This document shows, piece by piece, positions 33,905 to 41,397 of a stretch of 64,000 nt of DNA. Origin of the DNA: an uncultured Prevotella sp. (GTDB lineage: Bacteria; Bacteroidota; Bacteroidia; Bacteroidales; Bacteroidaceae); assembly GCA_900540375.1 (NCBI GenBank), contig UQFS01000020.1, positions 1-64,000 of the forward strand, in the 5' to 3' direction. The notes under the pieces are model-generated. The model saw only the letters and a program-made list of their open reading frames with translations, was not told the DNA's origin and did not search any database. Numbering within the stretch: position 1 is the first letter of the stretch; every line of letters starts with the position of its first letter. A program made the position numbers and the translations under genes.

Positions 33905-34781
33905 AACACTTGACTTGGATTGTTCTTTCATGTGCAGGCTCAAATTAGCCAAAGTGTGAAATGTTCCGTTTTTGCATTTCCTTAGTACGAAAGGTCTTTT
34001 TCTATAGTAGTCCGCGACAAGTTGGATCAACCGCCATTTGTTGAGTAAACTGACAAAAAAGCGGGCTTGAGAATGCGATCTTTGCGAGGAATTGGGTATT
34101 TGGTCGAAAAAATGCGAATTTGGGCGATTTTCTTAAATGCTTAAATAACAACGAATTACAAAATACTCTTGTTTTTTCAGTTTGCCAACAAGGTACTTTG
34201 ACCGGATCAGAAAGGTACTTTGACTTGGTCAGAAAGGTAAGATGACTCGGTCAGAAAGGTGAGATGATCAGGTCAAAGTACCTTTTTCTCAATCAGAAAA
34301 AGCAAAGATGACTTAGCAAGGCCATTTTGCCAGTGCCTCGACGGCGGTTTTCTGGAGTTTTCACCCTTTCCTCTTTTCTAAATCGTAGCTTTTTTCTGAC
34401 ACAATTTCGTCAAAAACTTTCTGATGACAGACTGCCATCTACAACTCCGGTCGCGACTCAAGAAAAAGTATATATCCACCTTTATCATGTGTCCTTTGCT
34501 CTTTCATTCCGTGTAGCGGAGCGTTCAGTCCTCAAAATGTCGTGCGAGGCGTTTAGCAGTACGGAGCTGTGAGTAGGTCCGTGTTACGTGACAATAGACC
34601 CAAATTAACCAACAGAAAATATTTGCTGCGACATAAAAGCCTTATATAATAAGGTGTATTTTTGTGTACATGGAAAACTGTTAAGTTGTTGAGGAAGCCC
34701 TCATAAATATGCCTTCTATATTCTAAATAAGTGTCAGTTTGACAGTATTTGTAGAGTAAAAGATAAATAGTTGCAAAAATA
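33905..34781. other. Long gene-free region
   Basis: About 880 bases with no credible gene on either strand; short open frames (for example 34327-34572) lack coding character. It contains the 22-bp tandem repeat block at 34189-34276 and the string TATATAATAAGGTGTA at 34643-34658. Candidate for an RNA gene or a decayed gene; nothing decisive is visible. Confidence 0.6.
34189..34276. repeat. Four 22-bp tandem repeats with an embedded 14-bp inverted repeat
   Basis: Four units of exactly 22 bases (34189, 34211, 34233, 34255) follow the pattern AAGGTAxxxTGAxxxGGTCAG. A decayed fifth copy is near 34297-34320. AAAGGTACTTTGAC in unit 2 (34211-34224) is exactly complementary to GTCAAAGTACCTTT at 34272-34285, and unit 1 can pair equally well, so alternative stem-loops are possible. 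Function unknown. Confidence 0.8.
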
Positions 34782-34813
34782 TTTGCTGATTTGAAAAATA
34801 ATTCGTAAGTTTG
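34782..34813 (+). promoter_or_regulatory. Promoter of serC-serA
   Basis: TTTG (34782-34785) and TAAGTTTG (34806-34813), spaced 20 bases, 46 bases before the serC start. Confidence 0.78.
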
Positions 34814-34859
34814 CATGAGAGTACAATAACCTCTAAGTATTAACTAAAAACAAGTGGAA

Positions 34860-35927
34860 ATGAAGAAGTACAACTTTAATGCGGGTCCCTCGATGTTGCC
34901 CCGTGAAGTCATTGAGAACACTGCCAAGCAGATTCTGGACTTCAATGGCTCCGGACTCTCCCTGATGGAAATCAGCCATCGTGCTAAGGACTTCCAGCCA
35001 GTGGTCGATGAGGCAGTAGCTCTGATCAAAGAGTTGCTCGATATCCCCGAAGGTTATTCGGTGATATTCCTTGGTGGTGGTGCCTCGCTTCAGTTTATGC
35101 AGATCCCGGCAAATTTCCTCATCAAGAAGGCTGGATACGTCAATACAGGTACATGGGCTAAGAAAGCGATGAAAGAGGCTAAGCACTTTGGTGAGACTGT
35201 TGAAGTGGCTTCTTCTGCTGATGATAATTATTGTCATCTGCCCAAGGATTACACGATTCCAGCAGATTTGGATTATCTTCACATCACAACGAACAACACC
35301 ATCTTCGGTACAGAGTTGCGTAAGGATATCGATTCACCGGTGCCTTTGATCGCTGATATGAGTTCTGATATTCTTAGCCGTCCTGTTGATGTGTCGAAAT
35401 ATGATGCCATCTATGCCGGTTGTCAGAAAAACATGGGTATGGCAGGTGTCACCTGCATCATTCTGAAGAATGACAAACTCGGACGCGCTCCACGTGAGTT
35501 GCCGACGATGATTGACTATAACACCCATGTCAGCAAAGGCTCCATGTTCAACACTCCGCCAGTAGTGCCTATCTACTCTGTGCTTGAGACCATGCGCTGG
35601 GTGAAAGCTCACGGTGGTGTCAAGGAGATGGACAAGTGCGCTCAGGAGCGTGCCCGCATCGTCTACGACGAGATCGACCGCAACAAGCTCTTCAAGGGTA
35701 CGGTGGCCGTGGAGGACCGTTCGGTGATGAACCTCTGCTTCGTGATGAACGAGGAGTACAAGGATTTGGAGAAGCCGTTCCTCGATTTCGCAACAGGGCG
35801 TGGTATGGTAGGCATCAAGGGGCACCGCTCTGTCGGTGGATTCCGCGCAAGCTGCTACAATGCACAGACGCTCGAAGGCGTCAACGCGCTTGTACAGTGC
35901 ATGAAGGATTTTGAGGCACAGCATTAA
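34860..35927 (+). CDS. serC: Phosphoserine aminotransferase
   Basis: Converts 3-phosphohydroxypyruvate to phosphoserine with PLP. 355 residues from the ATG at 34860; a GTG two codons earlier is possible. Motifs: MKKYNFNAGPSMLPREV at the N terminus, GGGASLQFMQIPANFL, and the PLP-lysine region YAGCQKNMGMAGVTCII. C-terminal GHRSVGGFRASCYNAQT is conserved in SerC. serA follows after 16 bases. Confidence 0.96.
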   Translation: MKKYNFNAGPSMLPREVIENTAKQILDFNGSGLSLMEISHRAKDFQPVVDEAVALIKELLDIPEGYSVIFLGGGASLQFMQIPANFLIKKAGYVNTGTWAKKAMKEAKHFGETVEVASSADDNYCHLPKDYTIPADLDYLHITTNNTIFGTELRKDIDSPVPLIADMSSDILSRPVDVSKYDAIYAGCQKNMGMAGVTCIILKNDKLGRAPRELPTMIDYNTHVSKGSMFNTPPVVPIYSVLETMRWVKAHGGVKEMDKCAQERARIVYDEIDRNKLFKGTVAVEDRSVMNLCFVMNEEYKDLEKPFLDFATGRGMVGIKGHRSVGGFRASCYNAQTLEGVNALVQCMKDFEAQH

Positions 35928-35943
35928 TCTTAAAACTATCGAC

Positions 35944-36861
35944 ATGAAAATATTAGTTGCAACAGAAAAGCCTTTTGCTGCCGCTGCAGTGGAAGGCATA
36001 AAGAAGGTGGCTCAAGAAGAAGGGCATGAGATTGTGCTCCTTGAGAAATATCAGGAGAAGCAGCAGTTGCTCGATGCGGTAGCAGATGTTGATGCCATGA
36101 TCGTACGTTCCGACAAAGTTGACAGGAAAGTGCTCGACGCTGCCAAGAACTTGAAGATCGTTGTCAGAGCCGGTGCCGGTTATGACTCTATCGACATGTC
36201 TTATGCCAAGGAAAAAGGTGTTGTCGTAGAGAATACTCCGGGTCAGAACTCCAACGCTGTGGCTGAACTGGTCTTTGGTCTGCTTGTCTTCACCGTCCGC
36301 AATTTCTTCAATGGCAAGTCCGGCTCTGAGCTGAAAGGCAAGAAGCTGGGCATCCTGGCCTTTGGAAATGTCGGTCGCAATGTAGCCCGCATTGCCAAGG
36401 GCTTCGATATGGACATCTATGCTTATGACGAGTATTGTCCGAAAGAGGTCATTGAGCAGAGTGGGGTGCATGCTGTGGACAGCCGTGACGATCTCTTTAA
36501 GACCTGCGACGTTGTCAGTCTGCATATCCCTGCAACACCAGAGACAAAGGGGAGCATCAACTATGATGTGGTGAATCTGATGAAGAAAGGCGGCATCCTC
36601 CTGAACACAGCCCGCAAAGAGGTAATTGATGAGGAAGGTCTCTTGAAACAGTTGGCGGAGCGTGAGGATTTGAAGTACATCACAGACATCAAGCCGGACG
36701 CTGATGAGGCATTCAAGAAGTTTGAAGGCAGATACTTCTCCACACCTAAGAAGATGGGTGCCCAGACAGCTGAGGCCAACATCAACGCAGGTATCGCTGC
36801 TGCTAAGCAGATCGGTGCTTTCTTCAAAGATGGTTGCACAAAATACCAAGTAAATAAGTAA
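35944..36861 (+). CDS. serA: D-3-phosphoglycerate dehydrogenase, short Lys-type
   Basis: First step of serine synthesis, NAD-dependent. 305 residues from the ATG at 35944, with only the substrate and nucleotide domains; the regulatory ACT domain is absent. RAGAGYDSID and the Rossmann motif LGILAFGNVGRNVARIA are clear. Where the canonical enzyme has the catalytic His in PHxGAxT, this protein reads STPKKMGAQTAEAN, so Lys269 takes the position. I recall the same replacement in the Bacteroides-like enzyme of Entamoeba histolytica. Absence of ACT predicts no serine feedback by that route. Confidence 0.9.
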   Translation: MKILVATEKPFAAAAVEGIKKVAQEEGHEIVLLEKYQEKQQLLDAVADVDAMIVRSDKVDRKVLDAAKNLKIVVRAGAGYDSIDMSYAKEKGVVVENTPGQNSNAVAELVFGLLVFTVRNFFNGKSGSELKGKKLGILAFGNVGRNVARIAKGFDMDIYAYDEYCPKEVIEQSGVHAVDSRDDLFKTCDVVSLHIPATPETKGSINYDVVNLMKKGGILLNTARKEVIDEEGLLKQLAEREDLKYITDIKPDADEAFKKFEGRYFSTPKKMGAQTAEANINAGIAAAKQIGAFFKDGCTKYQVNK

Positions 36862-36870
36862 TACCTTGTG

Positions 36871-36918
36871 GACAGTGCTTCCTGCTTCACCGAGGTCGGT
36901 GAAGCAGGAAGCACTGTC
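36871..36918 (+). terminator. Long perfect hairpin after serA
   Basis: Two perfectly complementary 23-base arms (36871-36893 and 36896-36918) separated by GG, located 10 bases after the serA stop. It is followed by TTTGAATA, a weak U tract. Terminator, transcript-end stabiliser or processing site; 47 bases before the DUF1015 start. Confidence 0.6.
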
Positions 36919-36965
36919 TTTGAATACACCTTATATTATATAGCTAACATTTAAAGTCTATTACT

Positions 36966-38213
36966 ATGGCATTGATCAAACCTTTTCGTGGCATACGCCC
37001 ACCACAGGACTTGGTAGAGAAAGTGGCCTCACGCCCTTATGACGTTCTCTCCTCGGAGGAAGCAAGAAAAGAGGCCGGTGACAATGAGATGTCGCTCTAT
37101 CACATCATCAAACCGGAGATCAATTTCGAACCGGGTACGTCGGAATATGATCCTCGCGTCTACACCAGTGCTGCCGAACATTTCAAAGAGTTTCAGGACA
37201 AGCATTGGCTGGTACAGGATAAGGATGAGCACTATTACATCTATGCACAGACCATGAACGGCAAGACACAGTATGGTTTGGTCGTCGCTGCTTCTGTCAA
37301 TGATTACCTCACCGGTGTCATTAAGAAGCATGAGCTTACACGTCGTGACAAGGAAGAGGACCGCATGAAGCATGTCAGAGTATGCAACGCCAATATGGAG
37401 CCAGTTTTCTTCGCTTACCCCGACGATGACGTCCTTACAGCTCTCCTTGAGCGCTATGCGGCTACAAAACCCGTTTATGACTTTGTGGCACCTGATGATG
37501 GTTTCCGTCATCAATTCTGGATCATCAACGATCAGAACGATATCGCCACGATTACAGCGGAATTCGCCAAGATGCCCCATCTGTATATCGCTGACGGGCA
37601 TCATCGCTCTGCGGCTGCTGCACTGGTGGGTGCCGAAAAAGCAAAGCAAAATCCCCATCATACGGGAAAAGAGGAATACAACTATTTCATGGCTGTCTGC
37701 TTCCCGGCAAGTCAGTTGACGATACTCGACTACAACCGTGTAGTCAAGGATCTCAACGGTTTGACATCGGAAGATTTTCTCAAGAAACTCAGCGAGGATT
37801 TTGAGGTTGAGGACAAGGGAGAGGCTATCTATAAGCCACAGTATATCCATGAGTTCTCACTCTATCTCGACAAACATTGGTATAGTCTTGTTGCACGGCC
37901 GCATGCTTATGACGAAAACGATCCTATCAAGTCACTGGATGTTGACATCTCCAGCCGTCTGATACTCGACAAGCTCATGGGCATCAAAGATCTGCGGAGC
38001 GACAAGCGCATAGATTTCGTGGGCGGACTGCGTGGATTGGAAGAGTTGAAGCGTCGTGTCGATAGCGGCGAAATGCGCTGGGCTTTAGCGCTTTATCCGG
38101 TTTCTATGAAGCAAATCATGAATATTGCTGACACTGGAAACATCATGCCTCCCAAGGCAACATGGTTTGAACCCAAGCTGCGCTCCGGACTGGTGATCCA
38201 TCGTCTGGACTAA
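36966..38213 (+). CDS. DUF1015 family protein in the serine gene cluster
   Basis: 415 residues, cytoplasmic. N-terminal block LIKPFRGIRPPQDLVEKVASRPYDVLS (read in parts) and YIADGHHRSAAAALVGAEK (DGHHR at residues 210-214) are hallmarks of DUF1015. The DGHHR motif resembles the nucleotide/serine-binding motif of ParB/Srx-fold free-serine kinases (SerK). Lying just after serC-serA, a role in serine or phosphoserine metabolism is a reasonable inference, not shown. Other readings: a nucleotide-binding regulator. A hairpin separates it from serA; the YigZ gene follows by 23 bases. Confidence 0.85.
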   Translation: MALIKPFRGIRPPQDLVEKVASRPYDVLSSEEARKEAGDNEMSLYHIIKPEINFEPGTSEYDPRVYTSAAEHFKEFQDKHWLVQDKDEHYYIYAQTMNGKTQYGLVVAASVNDYLTGVIKKHELTRRDKEEDRMKHVRVCNANMEPVFFAYPDDDVLTALLERYAATKPVYDFVAPDDGFRHQFWIINDQNDIATITAEFAKMPHLYIADGHHRSAAAALVGAEKAKQNPHHTGKEEYNYFMAVCFPASQLTILDYNRVVKDLNGLTSEDFLKKLSEDFEVEDKGEAIYKPQYIHEFSLYLDKHWYSLVARPHAYDENDPIKSLDVDISSRLILDKLMGIKDLRSDKRIDFVGGLRGLEELKRRVDSGEMRWALALYPVSMKQIMNIADTGNIMPPKATWFEPKLRSGLVIHRLD

Positions 38214-38236
38214 AACGGTTTCAAGAAATCATTTGA

Positions 38237-38824
38237 ATGAACGACGAATATAAAACGATAGAAAACACGGGCGAGAGCTACTATACCGAGAAGCGTAGTA
38301 AGTTCCTCGCCTTTGCACATCATGTAGAATCGGTCGATGAGGCCAAGCAGATCATCGACAGCTATCGCAAGAAATATTACGATGCGCGCCACTGCTGCTA
38401 TGCTTATCAGATTGGGGTAGGCGATGAGGTGCAGGTGCGGGCCAACGACGATGGTGAGCCTTCGTCGACAGCCGGTAAGCCGATAATGGGACAGATCGTC
38501 TCCAATGAGCTTACGGATATTCTCATTTGTGTTATCAGATATTATGGCGGTGTGAATTTGGGGACAGGCGGATTGATCGTTGCCTACCGCACGGCTGCTG
38601 CTGATGCGATTGCCCACTGCTCCGTTGTCAATAGACTGGTCAAGGAGAAGGTGGAGTTCCACTTCACATATCCCATGATGAATGGCGTGATGAAGATTGC
38701 GAAGGATATGAAAGCAGACATCGTAGCGCAGGATTTCAACATCGACTGCTCGATCGTTTTGGCTATCAGAAAGTCAGAAGCTGAGTTGCTCAGACAGAGG
38801 TTGGAGCATCTTAATTTCGAATAG
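38237..38824 (+). CDS. YigZ/IMPACT family protein
   Basis: 195 residues. N-terminal UPF0029 (IMPACT) domain with EKRSKFLAFAHHVESVDEA, ARHCCYAYQIG, NDDGEPSSTAGKPI and YYGGVNLGTGGLIVAYR; C-terminal ferredoxin-like DUF1949 region (about 125-195). In other organisms IMPACT proteins bind ribosomes or Gcn1 and some YigZ members are implicated in translation; the bacterial role is unsettled. Follows DUF1015 by 23 bases. Confidence 0.9.
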   Translation: MNDEYKTIENTGESYYTEKRSKFLAFAHHVESVDEAKQIIDSYRKKYYDARHCCYAYQIGVGDEVQVRANDDGEPSSTAGKPIMGQIVSNELTDILICVIRYYGGVNLGTGGLIVAYRTAAADAIAHCSVVNRLVKEKVEFHFTYPMMNGVMKIAKDMKADIVAQDFNIDCSIVLAIRKSEAELLRQRLEHLNFE

Positions 38825-38859
38825 AACTGTCTCTACTTCAAAAGATTTATATCCACACG

Positions 38860-38891
38860 TTTGGTGAAGTCAAAAATTAGTTATATCTTTG
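38860..38891 (+). promoter_or_regulatory. Promoter of the replication-initiator-like gene
   Basis: TTTG (38860-38863) and TATCTTTG (38884-38891), spaced 20 bases. Confidence 0.75.
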
Positions 38892-38933
38892 TAGCCAAAT
38901 GTTTCGGATTAAGTTTCCGAAACCAGTAGTGAT

Positions 38934-40103
38934 ATGGCACCAGAAATGACCAGTGTACAGACAGACAGCGTGGAAACACGGCGTAAGACGACGCGTAACC
39001 GTGATTTCGGAAAGGGTAAGAAGCGTGATATCAAGCGCAACATACCCTCTGATCTCATACCCATAGAGGAAGAGACCTGGCTTCTACAGCCTATCGCCGT
39101 GACGATGATGCGCCACGATTATTCCCTCATACAGATACGTATCCTCGTCACGATTGTCGAGTATATGCAGTCGAAGTTGCACAAGATGCTCAACAAAGAG
39201 CGTCTGCAACCGGAAATCTTCTCTGACGCTGAGCTTGACAATGACGGACGCTTGGAGATCAAGACGCTCTTCAAGACGCTTGGCGTGGATCCCAACCACT
39301 ATCCTCAATTGCGTCAAAGCTTGAAGATGCTGGCGGCTATCCCTGTGGAGATCCCATATAAAACAGCCGACGGTCGCCATTATCAAAAGGTTACCAACCT
39401 CTGCGATGTCTATATTCCTGAGGATGAGGGTATCTATGAGAAATATGCCGTGTTGAAGATCGACCGTACTGTTGCTAAGCGACTGGTATCTCTTGACTTG
39501 GGTTATCATCGTTTGGGCAAGCAGATTGTGTTTGCCTGCAAGAACCGGTATACCCAGCGCATTTACATGTTTATAGAGAGTTGGCTTGACAAAGGCGGTA
39601 CGATCATCAAGACCATAGACTTCCGTAAAATGCTCAGGTTGGAAAGCAACTACAAGAAATTCAGTGATTTCACTCGGCGAGTCCTTGAACCTGCCAAGGC
39701 TGAATTGGAGTCTTTGGCAGAGAATGGGTTCTGTGATTGCTATTTTGATTATAGCAAACGTTATAGCCATGGACAGCGCGGTGGAGAACCTGATGAGCTG
39801 GTCTTTAAGATTTACAGGCCAAAGAATCGGTTGAATCAGCAACTCAAGGATGTCACTGATATGCAGAAGAAGCAGTTTGCCAATATGCTCGTGAGATATT
39901 TTAGTTTCGACAACACGCTGGCCAACAAGATGTGCGACAGAATAACGCCTGAGAACTATCAGGATGCTGTCTCTAAGCTCGTTGATCTGCGGTCAAGGCT
40001 CAACAACAACCTCACGATCAATGACCGTGCTGCTTATACTTACCGTGCACTGGATAATCTCTTCAAGGGGAACACAGAGAGAATGTTAGAAAATAAAAAG
40101 TAA
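38934..40103 (+). CDS. Chromosomal RepB/Rep_3-like replication initiator
   Basis: 389 residues. The N terminus is basic (ETRRKTTRNRDFGKGKKRDIKRN), followed by two winged-helix-like domains as in Rep_3 plasmid initiators (LSLDLGYHRLGKQIVFACKN, RIYMFIESWLDKGGTIIKTIDFRKML in parts, and FTRRVLEPAKAELESLAENG). No plasmid features (partition, mobilisation, iterons) surround it, and it is followed directly by housekeeping genes, so it looks like a domesticated copy kept in the chromosome. Related genes occur in Bacteroidales genomes. Whether it acts in replication or as a DNA-binding regulator is unknown. Confidence 0.75.
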   Translation: MAPEMTSVQTDSVETRRKTTRNRDFGKGKKRDIKRNIPSDLIPIEEETWLLQPIAVTMMRHDYSLIQIRILVTIVEYMQSKLHKMLNKERLQPEIFSDAELDNDGRLEIKTLFKTLGVDPNHYPQLRQSLKMLAAIPVEIPYKTADGRHYQKVTNLCDVYIPEDEGIYEKYAVLKIDRTVAKRLVSLDLGYHRLGKQIVFACKNRYTQRIYMFIESWLDKGGTIIKTIDFRKMLRLESNYKKFSDFTRRVLEPAKAELESLAENGFCDCYFDYSKRYSHGQRGGEPDELVFKIYRPKNRLNQQLKDVTDMQKKQFANMLVRYFSFDNTLANKMCDRITPENYQDAVSKLVDLRSRLNNNLTINDRAAYTYRALDNLFKGNTERMLENKK

Positions 40104-40115
40104 AAGACATAATAT

Positions 40116-40652
40116 ATGAAATCAAGAACTTCTGATTGGTTTGAGACAAAAATACGCTACGACAAAACACAAGAGGATGGTGGACAGAAACCCGTTACGG
40201 AACAGTATGTCGTAGACGCACTGAGCTTTACAGAGGCAGAGAAAGCCCTGATCGAAGAAATGCAGACTTACATCAGTGGCGATTACAAGATCACCGGCAT
40301 CAAGCCTGCTCCTTATCACGAGATCTTCTTCAGCGATCTTAATGCCGATGACAAGTGGTATAAGGCTAAGCTGCAATTCATCACGATCGATGAGAAAACA
40401 CAGAAGGAGAAGCGCTCCAATGTCAACTATCTTGTTCAGGCTGGCTCTTTATCGAAAGCCGTCAAGTATGTGGAAGAGGTGATGGGCGGTACGATGATCG
40501 ACTATGTCATCAGCGCCATCAACGAGACTCCTACCATAGATGTCTTTGTTCACGATTTGGATCCTGACAAGAAAAAGAACGCAGAAGAGGATAAACCCGA
40601 ATACGAAAGGGAGAACGCATCGGCAGACGACAACAAGGCGAAGGAGGAGTAA
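40116..40652 (+). CDS. DUF4494 family protein
   Basis: 178 residues. The conserved DUF4494 opening SDWFETKIRYDKTQEDG and VTEQYVVDALSFTEAE are clear, with a C-terminal, highly charged low-complexity tail (DPDKKKNAEEDKPEYERE). Cytoplasmic, function unknown; found almost only in Bacteroidetes. It lies 12 bases after the initiator-like gene, and its stop overlaps the YggS start by one base (TAATG). Confidence 0.85.
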   Translation: MKSRTSDWFETKIRYDKTQEDGGQKPVTEQYVVDALSFTEAEKALIEEMQTYISGDYKITGIKPAPYHEIFFSDLNADDKWYKAKLQFITIDEKTQKEKRSNVNYLVQAGSLSKAVKYVEEVMGGTMIDYVISAINETPTIDVFVHDLDPDKKKNAEEDKPEYERENASADDNKAKEE

Positions 40653-41326
40653 TGGATGTTGATGTTGCATCGAATGTGAAAGAAGTCCTGGCTGAATTGC
40701 CAAAAGGCACCAGACTGGTAGCTGTGAGCAAGTTTCATCCCAATGAGTACATCGAAGCGGCTTATCAGGCTGGACAGCGTATTTTTGGAGAGAGTCATGA
40801 ACAGGAGCTGGTCAAGAAGTATGCACAGCTGCCCAAAGATATCCAATGGCACTTTATCGGTCATCTCCAGACCAACAAAGTCAAATATATAGCACCGTTC
40901 ATCAGTATGATAGAGTCGGTTGATTCGATGAAGCTGATGAAAGAAATTAATAAGCAGGCAGCTAAAAATAATCGTGTCATCAATGTGCTTCTTGAACTGC
41001 ATATCGCCGAGGAAGAGGCAAAGACCGGTCTGACACTCGATACCTGCCGCGAGTTGCTGAGCAGCGGTGAGTGGAGGACGCTGCCCCATGTGCATATCAG
41101 TGGCTTGATGATGATGGCCAGTAATGTGGATGATCAAGACCAGATCGCGCGCGAGATGAGTACAGCTGCCGACTTCTTTGAAGAAGTGAAGGAGCAGTAT
41201 TTCTATGATGATGACGCTTTCTGTGAGCGGTCGTGGGGGATGAGCCATGACTATAGAATTGCGATAAAATGTCGCTCCACACTCGTACGCGTCGGAACTG
41301 CAATTTTTGGTCCGAGAGTTTACTGA
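40652..41326 (+). CDS. YggS family PLP homeostasis protein
   Basis: Binds pyridoxal phosphate without known catalysis and buffers PLP supply. 224 residues, normal size. Motifs: LVAVSKFHPNEYIEAAYQAGQ (PLP Lys in AVSK), FGESHEQELVKKY, WHFIGHLQTNKVKYI and the C-terminal SWGMSHDYRIAIKCRSTLVRVGTAIFG region that holds the phosphate. Translationally coupled to the DUF4494 gene. Confidence 0.93.
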   Translation: MDVDVASNVKEVLAELPKGTRLVAVSKFHPNEYIEAAYQAGQRIFGESHEQELVKKYAQLPKDIQWHFIGHLQTNKVKYIAPFISMIESVDSMKLMKEINKQAAKNNRVINVLLELHIAEEEAKTGLTLDTCRELLSSGEWRTLPHVHISGLMMMASNVDDQDQIAREMSTAADFFEEVKEQYFYDDDAFCERSWGMSHDYRIAIKCRSTLVRVGTAIFGPRVY

Positions 41327-41397
41327 TGAGGCCCCTCGACATTCGGTTTACATTAGTTATATAGAGATATTTAAGAGAAAACTATAAATCTAGGCAT

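Noticed and set aside
34327..34572. Possible 81-residue gene in the gap before serC
   Set aside because: Composition and codon use look random, no family features and no promoter.
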